From the NCBI RefSeq assembly GCF_002243645.1, contig NZ_CP017704.1, positions 2,870,001 through 2,934,000 of the forward strand: DNA of 64,000 nucleotides. The letters are read 5' to 3'. Origin of the DNA: Peribacillus simplex NBRC 15720 = DSM 1321. Lineage in GTDB: Bacteria > Bacillota > Bacilli > Bacillales > DSM-1321. Under the pieces are notes generated by a model. The model was not told where the DNA came from and made no database searches. It saw only the letters and a list, made by a program, of their open reading frames with translations. The position numbers and the translations under genes were made by a program. Below are positions 36,446 through 46,100 of this stretch, piece by piece; within the stretch, counting starts at the first letter, position 1; each line of letters starts with the position of its first letter.

Positions 36446-37546
36446 ATGCAGGAGGAAAGAAAGAAGATTTTAGAAATGATTCAGGATGGAAAGTTATCAG
36501 CGGAAGAAGCCATGGGCCTATTGGAAGAATTAGATAAAGCCAGTCAGGAAAGTGAAGCTAAAGAGCAGAAATTGCAAAATGAATTATCGACGGTAGTCGT
36601 GGATAAGAAAAGCGAAGGAAGCACTCAGGATACGTTTAAGAAGAATATCCAGTCATCGAAAGAAAAGATTATTGATTTCGTTGAAAGTGCTTTTAAGAAA
36701 ATCAAAGAAACGGACCTAGATTTCAATTTCGGGAAATCTGTGGAGGTCAGTCATATTTTCCAGCATGATCATGATTTCCTGAATGTTGTTGATGTAGATA
36801 TAGCAAATGGGAAAATAAAAATCGCCGCATGGGACCATAATGATGTCCGGGTTGAATGCCAAGCTAAGGTATACCGTGTGGAAGATATAGAAGAAGCCAG
36901 GAGAAACTTTTTAGAAGAGGTCGATTTTACGATTGAAAATGGAAAATTGAAGTTCAAGGTTCGTGAAAAATCCATAAAGGTTGATACGATCATGTACATT
37001 CCAAGGAAGGAATATGAGGACATTCATGTAAGGATGTTCAATGGAGCAATCACGACTGAATCATTGAAATCAGAGAACCTTAAAGCGAAAACGGCGAATG
37101 GTGCCATTCATATCATGCAGGGTACGGGTGAATCGTGTGAGCTTGAAACAGGTAATGGGTTGATCACCATTTCAGATACCAACTTTAATGACTTGGAAGC
37201 CGAGACCCTGAATGGACCGATTAATGCCGATGGGTACTTCAAGAAATTGGATGTCCAAACTTTCAATGGGGAAATCATCTGTACGAATTCAGGGATGGAT
37301 TGCGATTCGATCCATGCTAAGTCAGTCACTGGAAAAGTCCAGCTGACCCTGCCACCAGGTAAGGCGATCGAAGGAGAGTTGAAATCAAATTTAGGAAGCT
37401 TTAATGTTACTTTGGAAGGGATGACCATCATCGAAGAGAAAAGTGATGTGGTTCAGAAGGTCCTTAAGTTTAAGACGGTTAAAGAAGAGGTTCCTGTGCT
37501 TCATGTCTTTGCAGAAACCAAGACTGCAGCGATAACGGTTTCCTGA
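36446..37546 (+). CDS. yvlB: DUF4097 envelope-stress protein YvlB
   Basis: 366 residues from the ATG at 36446 (GAGGA six bases upstream; the ATG at 36440 has none). N-terminal SHOCT-like segment KILEMIQDGKLSAEEAMGLLEEL, charged linker, then a repetitive beta-helix adhesin-like domain (about 115-340) with recurring NGxI turns: FNGAITTES, ANGAIHIMQ, GNGLITISD, LNGPINADG, FNGEIICTN. Envelope stress function inferred from sigma-W control. Unlike B. subtilis it is monocistronic: no yvlA, yvlC or yvlD neighbours. Confidence 0.88.
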   Translation: MQEERKKILEMIQDGKLSAEEAMGLLEELDKASQESEAKEQKLQNELSTVVVDKKSEGSTQDTFKKNIQSSKEKIIDFVESAFKKIKETDLDFNFGKSVEVSHIFQHDHDFLNVVDVDIANGKIKIAAWDHNDVRVECQAKVYRVEDIEEARRNFLEEVDFTIENGKLKFKVREKSIKVDTIMYIPRKEYEDIHVRMFNGAITTESLKSENLKAKTANGAIHIMQGTGESCELETGNGLITISDTNFNDLEAETLNGPINADGYFKKLDVQTFNGEIICTNSGMDCDSIHAKSVTGKVQLTLPPGKAIEGELKSNLGSFNVTLEGMTIIEEKSDVVQKVLKFKTVKEEVPVLHVFAETKTAAITVS

Positions 37547-37586
37547 TGAAGAAGAAAGCCCGCTGATATAACTGGCGGGCTAGACT

Positions 37587-37628
37587 GTAGGCAAACTCGA
37601 TGGAAAACGAGTTTGCCTACATTTTTTT
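37587..37628 (+). terminator. yvlB terminator
   Basis: GTAGGCAAACTCG/CGAGTTTGCCTAC (13 pairs) then T7; preceded by a second stem AGCCCGC/GCGGGCT. Confidence 0.94.
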
Positions 37629-37904
37629 TATGGTTTGTACAATTTGGATGTTGATTTCCGCCCCCTTTTGTCTGCAAGGTGAGCCCACCAATTTTTGGGG
37701 ATGAAACAAGCGAAAGGATTCTGAAGTATTGTATGTTCCTCTCATCTCTTTCCTATTCACAGGGACCTTCCCACTGCCGTCATCCGGTTGGAGTGAATAA
37801 AAAAACAATAAATCGATAATGCTTTGTTTGGTTATTAACAGAAAAATGCTAAAATAGAAAAAGTATCTCAAAAAATAGCATCGCTCCAAAAGGAGGAAAG
37901 ATAT
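37629..37904 (+). promoter_or_regulatory. hprK upstream region and promoter
   Basis: TTGGTT (37828-37833), 16 bases, TAAAAT (37850-37855) form a sigma-A promoter. AAAAGGAGGAAAG precedes the hprK ATG. The rest (37629-37820) shows no gene or clear signal. Confidence 0.7.
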
Positions 37905-38840
37905 ATGGCAAAAGTCCGTACAAAGGATATAGTAGAAGCGTTCGGTCTAGAACTTATCAGTGGGGAAGAAGGAATTAACCGACCAATCGTAACGAGTGAT
38001 TTATCTCGTCCCGGACTTGAAATAGCCGGTTTTTTTGATTATTATCCCGCGGATAGAGTACAGCTTTTAGGTATGACGGAGATGTCCTTTTTTAATCGGT
38101 TGAATGAACCGGATCGAATACAGAGGATGGAAGAGTTATGCAGGGACTTTACTCCAGGCATCATCATTACGCGTGGTCAGGAAGTGCCGATAGAGTTGAT
38201 CGAAGCTTCTGAGCGGGAATCGGTTCCTGTGATGAGATCTAGTATGAAGACAACAAGGTTATACAGCCGTCTGACCAATTTCCTTGAAAGCAGGTTGGCA
38301 CCAACCACTGCTGTTCATGGTGTATTGGTGGATATCTATGGGTTAGGGGTGTTGATCACCGGGAAAAGCGGAGTCGGTAAAAGTGAGACAGCCTTGGAAT
38401 TAGTGAAACGGGGTCATCGTCTCGTAGCCGATGATTGCGTCGAAATCAGGCAGGAAGACCAAGATACGCTAGTCGGGAATGCACCGGATTTAATCGAACA
38501 TCTTCTTGAAATAAGAGGATTGGGAATCATTAATGTAATGACACTTTTTGGAGCTGGTGCAGTTCGGAGCAATAAAAAGATCTCAATCGTCATCAATCTG
38601 GAACTATGGGAAAAAAACAAGCAGTATGACCGGGTTGGTCTTGATGAAGAAAAAATGAAAATCATCGATACGGAAGTGACGAAAATTACCGTTCCTGTCC
38701 GTCCAGGGCGAAATTTAGCCGTTATCATTGAAGTGGCAGCCATGAATTACCGCCTGAAACGAATGGGAGTAAATGCTGCAGAACAGTTTTCAGATCGCTT
38801 GAACCATGCCATTGCAGATCCGGAACATGATGAATTTTAA
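37905..38840 (+). CDS. hprK: HPr kinase/phosphorylase
   Basis: 311 residues. Walker [10 protein letters not shown] near residue 152 and the family signature around 200-215 ([17 protein letters not shown]). Phosphorylates Ser46 of HPr and Crh in response to fructose-1,6-bisphosphate, driving CcpA carbon catabolite control. Its substrate Crh is encoded at 57586 in this window. Heads hprK-lgt-yvoD-ppaX-yvoF, as in B. subtilis. Confidence 0.97.
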   Translation: MAKVRTKDIVEAFGLELISGEEGINRPIVTSDLSRPGLEIAGFFDYYPADRVQLLGMTEMSFFNRLNEPDRIQRMEELCRDFTPGIIITRGQEVPIELIEASERESVPVMRSSMKTTRLYSRLTNFLESRLAPTTAVHGVLVDIYGLGVLITGKSGVGKSETALELVKRGHRLVADDCVEIRQEDQDTLVGNAPDLIEHLLEIRGLGIINVMTLFGAGAVRSNKKISIVINLELWEKNKQYDRVGLDEEKMKIIDTEVTKITVPVRPGRNLAVIIEVAAMNYRLKRMGVNAAEQFSDRLNHAIADPEHDEF

Positions 38841-38866
38841 AAGGTTATAGGAAATGAGGGGACAAA

Positions 38867-39679
38867 ATGGAACAAGGAATACAGCCGCTGAATCCAATAG
38901 CGATAGATCTAGGCCCCATCCAGGTACATTGGTATGGACTAATCATCGGGTTCGGTGTGTTATTGGGTCTTATTATCGCTTTAAGGGAATCTGAGCGAAG
39001 AGGTCTTGATAAGGAAATATTTACGGATATGATTTTGTTTGCTGTCCCAATCGCGATCATTAGTGCCCGTATTTATTATGTGATCTTCCAATGGGAGTAC
39101 TATTCACAAAACCCGGGGGATATCATAAAAATATGGAATGGCGGAATTGCCATACATGGTGCGTTGATTGGATCGGTGCTGACTGCAATCGTCTTTGCCA
39201 AGGTCAAAAAAGTCTCATTCTGGAAGCTGGCGGATATTGCTGCACCGAGCTTATTGTTGGGGCAGGCGATTGGCCGTTGGGGTAATTTCATGAATCAGGA
39301 AGCGCATGGGGGAGAAATAACAAGGTCATTCCTGGAAAATATGCATTTGCCTGAATTCATCATTAATCAAATGTACATAAATGGTGCGTATTATCACCCA
39401 ACCTTTTTGTATGAATCGATTTGGAATATCGTCGGTGTCATTATTCTCTTAAGTTTACGGAAGGTGAACTTGCGCAGGGGGGAACTATTTTTAACCTATG
39501 TATTATGGTATTCCATCGGCCGTTTTTACATTGAAGGATTGCGGACGGATAGTTTGATGCTGACGGAATCGCTGCGTATCGCACAAGTGATCTCGATTGT
39601 GTTGGTAGCTGTAGCCATTGCTTTAGTGGTCTATAGAAGGGTCCGCGGGCATGCAGACAAAAAATATTTAGATGCATAG
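38867..39679 (+). CDS. lgt: Prolipoprotein diacylglyceryl transferase
   Basis: 270 residues, seven membrane helices. Signature [14 protein letters not shown] (about 143-156) carries the catalytic Arg, Asn and Glu. Modifies lipobox cysteines, including those of CccB and the iron-binding lipoproteins in this window. Confidence 0.97.
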   Translation: MEQGIQPLNPIAIDLGPIQVHWYGLIIGFGVLLGLIIALRESERRGLDKEIFTDMILFAVPIAIISARIYYVIFQWEYYSQNPGDIIKIWNGGIAIHGALIGSVLTAIVFAKVKKVSFWKLADIAAPSLLLGQAIGRWGNFMNQEAHGGEITRSFLENMHLPEFIINQMYINGAYYHPTFLYESIWNIVGVIILLSLRKVNLRRGELFLTYVLWYSIGRFYIEGLRTDSLMLTESLRIAQVISIVLVAVAIALVVYRRVRGHADKKYLDA

Positions 39680-39706
39680 GGAATATGTGTAAAGGGAGAG
39701 GGCATA

Positions 39707-40651
39707 GTGTTAGTGGATTCGATTAAAAAGGGACTTCTTTCAGGCTTGAATACAACTTGGTCTTTGGGAAAAGTGATATTCCCAGTCACTCTGATCGTCA
39801 CTGTGCTTCAATATACGCCTGTCTTGCCCTTCATCATTAACTTGATAGCGCCTTTGATGAATCTCATCGGTCTTCCAGGGGATGCGGCAATTCCGCTCGT
39901 GTTAGGGAATTTCCTGAATTTGTACGCAGCGATCGCTGGCATATTAACGCTTGATTTAACTGTGAAAGAAGTTTTTATTATCGCTATGATGCTATCTTTT
40001 TCACATAATTTATTGATCGAGTCAGGTGTGGCTATGAAAACCGGTGTCAAGCTGTGGATCATCTTAACTGTACGGATCGGGCTTGCGCTTTTATCGGCGG
40101 TCGTCATCAATCTTGTTTGGCAGGGCGGATCTGAAATGGCCCAAGGAGTGGCTATCGGGGAGGCTGCAGAGATTAACGGAGCGGGTGCAATCCTTTTACA
40201 TGGGGTCATCCAGGCCCTTTCAGGAATCGGCCAGCTGGCGGTCATCGTTATTCCGCTCATGGTGGCGGTTCAAATCATGAAAGATTTAAAATGGCTGGAA
40301 GCCTTCTCGAAAGCCCTGGCTCCCTTCATGAAGGTCCTGGGGATGAAGCCGAATGCCTCCATGCCTTTCGTTACAGGCCTGACTCTCGGTTTGGCATATG
40401 GAGCAGGCGTAATGATTCAAGCGGCTAAAGAGGATAATGTTTCGAAGAAGGATATGACGATTGCATTTATCTTTTTAGTTGCCTGCCATGCTGTTGTAGA
40501 AGACACACTGATTTTTATTCCGCTGGGGATTCCGGTCTTGCCGTTGTTACTTATTCGGGTACTCACTGCCATTGTTTTAACGATGGCCGTTGCGTATATA
40601 TGGAATCGGACTGACAGGGTACAGAGAAAGGAAGCTGTATATGAACAGTAA
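39707..40651 (+). CDS. yvoD: YvoD nucleoside-recognition/permease-like membrane protein
   Basis: 314 residues from GTG behind AGGGAGAGG. Eight or so hydrophobic segments in two Gate-domain halves; [15 protein letters not shown] and [11 protein letters not shown]-type loops are typical. Cotranscribed with lgt and ppaX. Substrate unknown. Ends 11 bases inside ppaX. Confidence 0.85.
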   Translation: MLVDSIKKGLLSGLNTTWSLGKVIFPVTLIVTVLQYTPVLPFIINLIAPLMNLIGLPGDAAIPLVLGNFLNLYAAIAGILTLDLTVKEVFIIAMMLSFSHNLLIESGVAMKTGVKLWIILTVRIGLALLSAVVINLVWQGGSEMAQGVAIGEAAEINGAGAILLHGVIQALSGIGQLAVIVIPLMVAVQIMKDLKWLEAFSKALAPFMKVLGMKPNASMPFVTGLTLGLAYGAGVMIQAAKEDNVSKKDMTIAFIFLVACHAVVEDTLIFIPLGIPVLPLLLIRVLTAIVLTMAVAYIWNRTDRVQRKEAVYEQ

Positions 40652-41309
40652 CATAACTACATTATTATTTGATCTTGATGGGACGTTGATCAATACAAAT
40701 GAATTGATCATCGCCTCTTTTACAGAAACTTTAAACCACTTTTGTCCTGGAAAGTTCAATCGGGAAGATATCATTCCATTTATCGGACCGACTTTGGTTG
40801 ATACTTTCTCTTCCATTGATCCAAAACGAGTGGATGAAATGATTGCATACTATCGGGAGCATAATTGGAGGAACCATGATTTGCTTGTGACACAATTTGA
40901 CGGAGTGTTCGAAACCGTTCAAACATTGAAGCAGAGCGGCTATAAATTAGCAGTCGTTACGACAAAGAAACGTGATGTCGTCGAAAAGGGCCTGCGTTTA
41001 AGCAAACTGGATCAATTCTTTGAAGTGGTGGTCACGCTGGATGAGGTGGAAAAGGCAAAGCCGGACCCAGAGCCTTTGGTAAAAGCTTTAAATCAACTCG
41101 GTTCGGTTCCTGAAGAATCGATCATGATTGGCGACAGTTATCATGATATTATGGGCGGGAAAAATACAGGTACAAAAACGGCAGGGGTCTCATGGTCCAT
41201 TAAAGGCCGTGAATTCTTAGAAAGTTATCACCCTGATTATATGCTTGAGCAGATGGCAGATTTATTGAATATCGTTGAGGTTGACAAGCTCACGGAGGCA
41301 AGAAAATGA
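40641..41309 (+). CDS. ppaX: Pyrophosphatase PpaX (HAD family)
   Basis: 222 residues from ATG at 40641 after AAAGGAAG. HAD motif [12 protein letters not shown], motif II in VVTTKK, motif III Lys and motif [12 protein letters not shown]. Hydrolyses pyrophosphate made by the phosphorolytic HprK reaction. Overlaps both neighbours (yvoD by 11 bases, yvoF by 4). Confidence 0.95.
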   Translation: MNSNITTLLFDLDGTLINTNELIIASFTETLNHFCPGKFNREDIIPFIGPTLVDTFSSIDPKRVDEMIAYYREHNWRNHDLLVTQFDGVFETVQTLKQSGYKLAVVTTKKRDVVEKGLRLSKLDQFFEVVVTLDEVEKAKPDPEPLVKALNQLGSVPEESIMIGDSYHDIMGGKNTGTKTAGVSWSIKGREFLESYHPDYMLEQMADLLNIVEVDKLTEARK

Positions 41310-41824
41310 GACGCACGTCCCGCTATCCAGTTGAAGGGGCCAATTCACTATGGCATGTATATAAGACCGTTCCATTCTGGAAAGTCGTAAAGAATTTTGT
41401 GGTGATACAGTTGGCGCGTTATACGCCTTTTCTGGGCATGAAGAATTGGCTATACAGGACTTTTTTACATATGAAAGTCGGGAAGCATACTTCGTTTGCC
41501 TTGATGGTCATGCCGGATGTGATGTTTCCGGAAAAAATATCGGTTGGAATAAATACTGTCATTGGCTATAATACGACGATCCTTGCTCATGAATATTTGA
41601 TTCATGAATATCGTTTAGGAGATGTAGTCATTGGTGATGAAGTATTGATTGGAGCGAATTCGACCATTCTTCCAGGACTTTCAATTGGTAATGGGGCGAT
41701 TGTCTCTGCGGGGACGCTTGTCCATAAGGATGTTCCGGAGGGAGCTTTCGTCGGGGGAAATCCAATGAAAATCATATATACCAAAGAGGAAATGCTTGAG
41801 AGAGAGCAGCAAACTTCCTTATGA
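41306..41824 (+). CDS. yvoF: Hexapeptide-repeat acetyltransferase YvoF
   Basis: 172 residues; left-handed beta-helix repeats ([40 protein letters not shown]). CoA-dependent O-acyltransferase family; acceptor unknown. ATG overlaps the ppaX stop. Confidence 0.9.
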   Translation: MRRTSRYPVEGANSLWHVYKTVPFWKVVKNFVVIQLARYTPFLGMKNWLYRTFLHMKVGKHTSFALMVMPDVMFPEKISVGINTVIGYNTTILAHEYLIHEYRLGDVVIGDEVLIGANSTILPGLSIGNGAIVSAGTLVHKDVPEGAFVGGNPMKIIYTKEEMLEREQQTSL

Positions 41825-41862
41825 AAAAAGGGACTTGCCCATATATGCGGCAGGTCCTTTTT
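41825..41862 (+). terminator. Terminator of hprK operon
   Basis: AAAAAGGGACTTGCC / GGCAGGTCCTTTTT with one bulge. Confidence 0.85.
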
Positions 41863-42004
41863 AATGGCATTTTGGGTATAACGGAGTCAGTTCATTCTTT
41901 AGATGCCCTATCACTTCGTTGATTGATACATTTTCCTGGTTCACCGTCGCTTCATACGTTTCTTTTAAAATTCGAAAAAAACTTTCCTGTGCCTGTTTAT
42001 CCAT
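41861..42004 (-). CDS. Small hypothetical protein
   Basis: 47 codons from the ATG at 42004 or 50 from the ATG at 42013, with TAGGAGGAC just upstream (spacing fits the 42004 start better). Sequence MDKQAQESFFRILKETY... ending LTPLYPKCH is highly helical and acidic in the middle with a single terminal Cys. Stop lies within the hprK-operon terminator. Downstream of, and in the same direction as, the sortase gene, 70 bases away, so possibly cotranscribed. No family recognised. Confidence 0.55.
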   Translation of the reverse strand: MDKQAQESFFRILKETYEATVNQENVSINEVIGHLKNELTPLYPKCH

Positions 42005-42074
42005 ATTGAGCATGTCCTCCTATCATCTATTAAAGATTTATGAAGATGGGGCTGAACAACTTCAGCCCCATATC

Positions 42075-42713
42075 TCATTTATCTATTTCCGATTTCAATA
42101 AATCGGCAACCAATACGTACCGTTCCGGTGCACTACCAATATATGAAAAAGGATAGCAGGTTGTTACTGTCAGTGTAGCTTTAGGCTTGGGAACGATCAC
42201 GGTACGGTCATCTGCATCGACGATACGAACCTTCCTCACTTTATATGTAAACGAACCGGCTTCTGTCTTGGCAATCAGCAAGTCGCCCTCGCCGACTTTA
42301 CCTAGATCTCTGAAAATTGTATCTCGGTGACCGGATAAAACGGAATTATCCTTTTCACCGGGGAGGACGGACCCCGCATAATGACCGACACCCTTTTCGA
42401 GTTCATCTTCGTCCGTTCCGTGATAAATTGGGAGTGTTGCCTCGATTTTTGGAATATAAAGCTCACCCATCAAATCACCTTTCTCCGGTCGTTCTTCATA
42501 TAGTTCAAGCCGAGCGGGAATATCTGCTTTCGTCTTCGGTTCGGGGAGCTTAGCCGTCACTTCCGTTGTGTCAGATTTCATTTTATATAGGGCATAGCCT
42601 TTTAACAGCGTATAGGCGTTTGTCGTTGTAAAATAAAAGCCTAAGGTTAAAAAGCAAACAGCAGTGATAAGTAACCACTTTTTCTTATGCCTGGATTGCC
42701 TATTTTTGCTCAT
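42075..42713 (-). CDS. Class D sortase
   Basis: 212 residues. N-terminal membrane anchor (about 12-32), then a sortase barrel with catalytic His in VLSGHRDT, Cys in TLTVTTCYPF and Arg in APERYVLV. The TLTTC-type Cys context and the LPXTA-bearing neighbour point to class D. Transfers the surface protein encoded immediately upstream to peptidoglycan or lipid II. Overlap/spacing of one base with the substrate gene indicates an operon. Confidence 0.93.
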   Translation of the reverse strand: MSKNRQSRHKKKWLLITAVCFLTLGFYFTTTNAYTLLKGYALYKMKSDTTEVTAKLPEPKTKADIPARLELYEERPEKGDLMGELYIPKIEATLPIYHGTDEDELEKGVGHYAGSVLPGEKDNSVLSGHRDTIFRDLGKVGEGDLLIAKTEAGSFTYKVRKVRIVDADDRTVIVPKPKATLTVTTCYPFSYIGSAPERYVLVADLLKSEIDK

Positions 42714-42714
42714 C

Positions 42715-43773
42715 TTAATTAGTGAGTCTCGCTTTTCTAATTAATCCGAAAGCGATACCCATCAACACTAAACCGATTAAAGCACCGAATAAGTAATTAC
42801 CAGCCGTTTTAGGAAGCACTCCGCCTTTTTCCGTTTTATGTTCAGGTTTTGCGGGTTTCTTCTTTTCTTTTTTTACCTCAGCCACTTTAGAAATGACCTC
42901 AGTGGACTGTTTAATGTCATTACCGGTTTCTTTCACTAAATCAGAACCGATCATTTCACCTGTCAATGTGAAATCGAGCAAAAAATTGCTGTTTAAATCA
43001 TAAATGGAAACTAGTAAACTAGCATTCGTCAATTCCTTAAGCTGGAATAAAGCCTCAAGGGATAGGTTTGTCGTGACACCATCCTGAATTAAGGCGAATT
43101 TGAATTGAATTTGCAGCAAGCTTTGAAGATCTTTATATATAGAAAGCAACTCAGCCACTTGTTCTGCTGACAATTCATCAATTGTTTCAAAATACTCGAG
43201 TTGATCCATCCTATCGGAGATCGCTATTAAACGATCTTCAAAAGAAGGGTCTTCGACGATAGGTAAAAGATGGTTCATGAATCTGTCGAGCTCTTCGTCT
43301 GTAAGGCCGATCTCAGTAAAGAGACCATCCATTAAATCGATGATTTCTTCCTCATCATATTCCATCTCTTCCTCATCATAACCCATTTCTAAATCGATGA
43401 TATCCTCAATGTCGTAAATGAAATGGAAGGTATCGATGATGGAATCTCCCTCTTCCAGTTCGCCGTATTCTATTAATAATTCCGTAAGTTCAGCTTCTGT
43501 CATTTCATATTCATTAAGTAGATTCTGTAAGGTCTCAGGGGTGACGGTCTGTCCTAATGTATCACGCAACTCTTCTACCGATTCCAGTTCATTCAATGTT
43601 AAGTCATAATAGGATAAATACTCTTCCAATTCTACTTGCGTCATTCTAACTTCAGAAAGGTATGCATTAAGCTCATCCTGGTTGATCTTAGTTGCCGCAA
43701 AACCCTTCGTTCCGCTTAAACCCAGTGAAAAAAGAACGATAAGTGCCACAAAAAATGTAAAAAATCTCTTCAT
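42715..43773 (-). CDS. Acidic LPXTA surface protein, sortase substrate
   Basis: 352 residues. Signal peptide (about 1-27, ending GFAA), a strongly acidic region with repeated segments (LNAYLSEVRMTQVELEEYL; LQNLLNEYEMTEAELTELL) and an Asp/Glu cluster (EMGYDEEEMEYDEEE), then Lys/Pro linker, cell-wall sorting signal LPKTA, a hydrophobic helix and RKAR tail. Matches the family of processed acidic surface proteins encoded beside Bacillus sortases. Might bind cations or act in spore/vegetative wall; unproven. Confidence 0.9.
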   Translation of the reverse strand: MKRFFTFFVALIVLFSLGLSGTKGFAATKINQDELNAYLSEVRMTQVELEEYLSYYDLTLNELESVEELRDTLGQTVTPETLQNLLNEYEMTEAELTELLIEYGELEEGDSIIDTFHFIYDIEDIIDLEMGYDEEEMEYDEEEIIDLMDGLFTEIGLTDEELDRFMNHLLPIVEDPSFEDRLIAISDRMDQLEYFETIDELSAEQVAELLSIYKDLQSLLQIQFKFALIQDGVTTNLSLEALFQLKELTNASLLVSIYDLNSNFLLDFTLTGEMIGSDLVKETGNDIKQSTEVISKVAEVKKEKKKPAKPEHKTEKGGVLPKTAGNYLFGALIGLVLMGIAFGLIRKARLTN

Positions 43774-44267
43774 TCCCAGTTCCTCCTAAAATTTTATAAT
43801 GTTACCAAACTCCTAAATATTATAAAACAGCTAAACCAAATGGTATACATTAATAACGATAAATGGCTAAAGATAGGAAGAATTATCCGGGGAAAAAGGT
43901 ATAATTCCTTCCGATAGGACTTAAACCAATCATGAAGAATATCCATGACCACCGTGGTATTGAAGTAATGGGGTTAGGCATATTTTCCTTGACGTAAGGT
44001 GGGGGCAGGGGTAAACTATTAATAACTTCAACCTGCTACCATATTAGCGAACTAAAGTGATTTAATAGATTATTTCGAGTATTTATATGATTATGTCATT
44101 TTATTTGATACTATTTTTATTATATGTTATCCGAAATTTGGATTTAAGCGTGAAACCTTGGAAAGATAAAGGGATAAACAAAATAATGAATGGGTGCATC
44201 GGTTTTTGCCTATAGGCGGACCGATTGGATATAGATAGTAATCAATATTTCAAAAGGATGTGCAGTC
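43774..44267. promoter_or_regulatory. Non-coding region upstream of his operon
   Basis: No ORF. A hairpin ATCGGT-GCC-tata-GGC-ACCGAT (44198-44225) sits about 45 bases before hisZ. I see no T-box signature (no AGGGTGG antiterminator) and no obvious His-codon leader peptide. Promoters are not clear: TTGATA near 44106 lacks a convincing -10. Confidence 0.45.
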
Positions 44268-45452
44268 GTGACAAAGCCATTTATGTTTGAAAAACCATTA
44301 GGCATGAGAGATACATTGCCGGTGCTGTATGAAACGAAAGTGTTGGCCAGAAATAAAATGAGTGATGAAATCAAGAAGTGGGGCTATCAATTTATTGAAA
44401 CGCCTGCTTTGGAATATTATGAAACAATTGGAGAGGCTTCAGCAATATTGGATCAACAGTTGTTTAAACTTCTTGATTCCCAGGGGCATACGCTAGTACT
44501 CCGTCCAGAGATGACAGCCCCCATTGCACGGGTCGCAGCATCCAAACTGTTAAAACAGCAAATTCCGCTTCGCTTGGCCTATTCCGCGAATGTATACCGG
44601 GCACAGCAGCGTGAAGGAGGCAGGCCTGCAGAATTCGAACAGATTGGTATTGAGTGTATCGGAAATAAGTCTATAAGTGCCGATGCTGAAATGATTGCCC
44701 TGCTCGCGGATGCTTTAAAGGCTGCCGGACTTCAGGATTTTAAGATTTCCATTGGACATATTGGATTTCTGCAAGAATTTTTCTTAAGCATTCTAGGTAC
44801 GGAGGAAAGAGCCTCTATATTAAGGAAGTTTTTGTATGAAAAGAATTATGTTGGTTATCGCGAGCATGTTAAATCACTGCCGCTTTCATCGATTGATAAA
44901 CAACGGCTTATCGAATTTACCTCATTAAGGGACAGTGAAGGAACCTTGGAAAAGGCGCTAGGGTTGGTTGAAAATAATAAAGGGCAAGATTCTTTGGCTG
45001 AACTGAAGGAATTGTCTGCGCAGCTGAAAGAATTTGGCGTAGAACAATATGTGAGCTTCGACTTAACATTGGTCAGTCATATGAGTTATTACACGGGAAC
45101 CTTATTTGAAGTGTATGCCGGACAAGTTGGTTCGCCGATCGGCAATGGCGGCCGGTATGATAATCTGCTTGAGAAGTTCGGCTGGAATGCTTCGGCCACA
45201 GGTTTTGCAATCCGGGTGGATCGTCTTGCAGAAGCTCTTGGGGAGCCGATTCAGCCTGTCGCACCAGAATGTATTTTATTCAGTCCCGAACGGAGATTGG
45301 AAGCAATTGAATTTGCAAGAATGAAACGCTCCGAAGAGAAATTAGTAACGATTCAAGATATTACAGTCGTCCAAAATGTCGATGCTTTTACACGGACATT
45401 TTCTGAAGTTCATTTATTCGTAGGGAATGGGGGGAATGGAAAAGATGAATAA
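44268..45452 (+). CDS. hisZ: ATP phosphoribosyltransferase regulatory subunit
   Basis: 394 residues from GTG. HisRS-like catalytic fold ([32 protein letters not shown]) without the tRNA-binding C-terminal domain. Required partner of the short-form HisG that follows; overlaps it by 8 bases. Confidence 0.95.
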   Translation: MTKPFMFEKPLGMRDTLPVLYETKVLARNKMSDEIKKWGYQFIETPALEYYETIGEASAILDQQLFKLLDSQGHTLVLRPEMTAPIARVAASKLLKQQIPLRLAYSANVYRAQQREGGRPAEFEQIGIECIGNKSISADAEMIALLADALKAAGLQDFKISIGHIGFLQEFFLSILGTEERASILRKFLYEKNYVGYREHVKSLPLSSIDKQRLIEFTSLRDSEGTLEKALGLVENNKGQDSLAELKELSAQLKEFGVEQYVSFDLTLVSHMSYYTGTLFEVYAGQVGSPIGNGGRYDNLLEKFGWNASATGFAIRVDRLAEALGEPIQPVAPECILFSPERRLEAIEFARMKRSEEKLVTIQDITVVQNVDAFTRTFSEVHLFVGNGGNGKDE

Positions 45453-46074
45453 TAGCTTTTTAACGATTGCGATGCCGAAAGGGAGAATATTTGAAGAAGC
45501 GGCAGAGCTATTAAGAAGGGCCGATTTTCGTCTCCCTCCCGAGTTTGATGATTCCCGGAAATTGATCCTTGAAGTGGAAGAGGAGAATCTGCGGTTCATT
45601 TTAGCTAAACCGATGGATGTCGTAACTTATGTGGAACACGGCGTCGCTGACATTGGAATTGCAGGGAAAGATGTCATGTTAGAAGAAGAACGTGATGTCT
45701 ATGAGTTACTTGATTTGAAAATCAGTGCCTGCTATTTAGCTGTAGCTGGACTGCCTGGTACGAAAATAAGTGACATCGCCCCCAAAATAGCCAGTAAATA
45801 TCCGAATGTTGCCTCCAGTTATTTTCGCGAGCAGGGGGAGCAAGTCGAGATTATAAAGTTGAATGGGTCTATTGAGTTAGCACCGTTAATTGGTTTAGCT
45901 GAACGAATCGTCGATATCGTTTCAACGGGGCGGACATTGAAGGAAAACGGTCTTGTGGAATATGCAAAAATCGCCAATGTGACTTCGAGGCTTGTGGCAA
46001 ACCCTGTCAGCTATCGAATTAAAGAAGCAAGGATTACTGAAATCGTGGAACGACTAGCAGAAATTATTGAATAG
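45445..46074 (+). CDS. hisG: ATP phosphoribosyltransferase, short form
   Basis: 209 residues from ATG at 45445 (ATG 45436 possible). [16 protein letters not shown] and [16 protein letters not shown] (PRPP loop) are conserved. First step of histidine synthesis; the short form depends on HisZ for activity and feedback. Confidence 0.95.
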   Translation: MNNSFLTIAMPKGRIFEEAAELLRRADFRLPPEFDDSRKLILEVEEENLRFILAKPMDVVTYVEHGVADIGIAGKDVMLEEERDVYELLDLKISACYLAVAGLPGTKISDIAPKIASKYPNVASSYFREQGEQVEIIKLNGSIELAPLIGLAERIVDIVSTGRTLKENGLVEYAKIANVTSRLVANPVSYRIKEARITEIVERLAEIIE

Positions 46075-46100
46075 TAAAGAATCGCTAATGAGGTGAAGGT

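Noticed and set aside
41919-42101. Plus-strand 60-codon ORF
   Set aside because: It is opposite the small ORF at 41861-42004 and the sortase end, lacks a ribosome site, and has poor coding character.
43774-44267. T-box leader for the his operon
   Set aside because: No AGGGTGG antiterminator motif, no specifier-loop context and no terminator were found.
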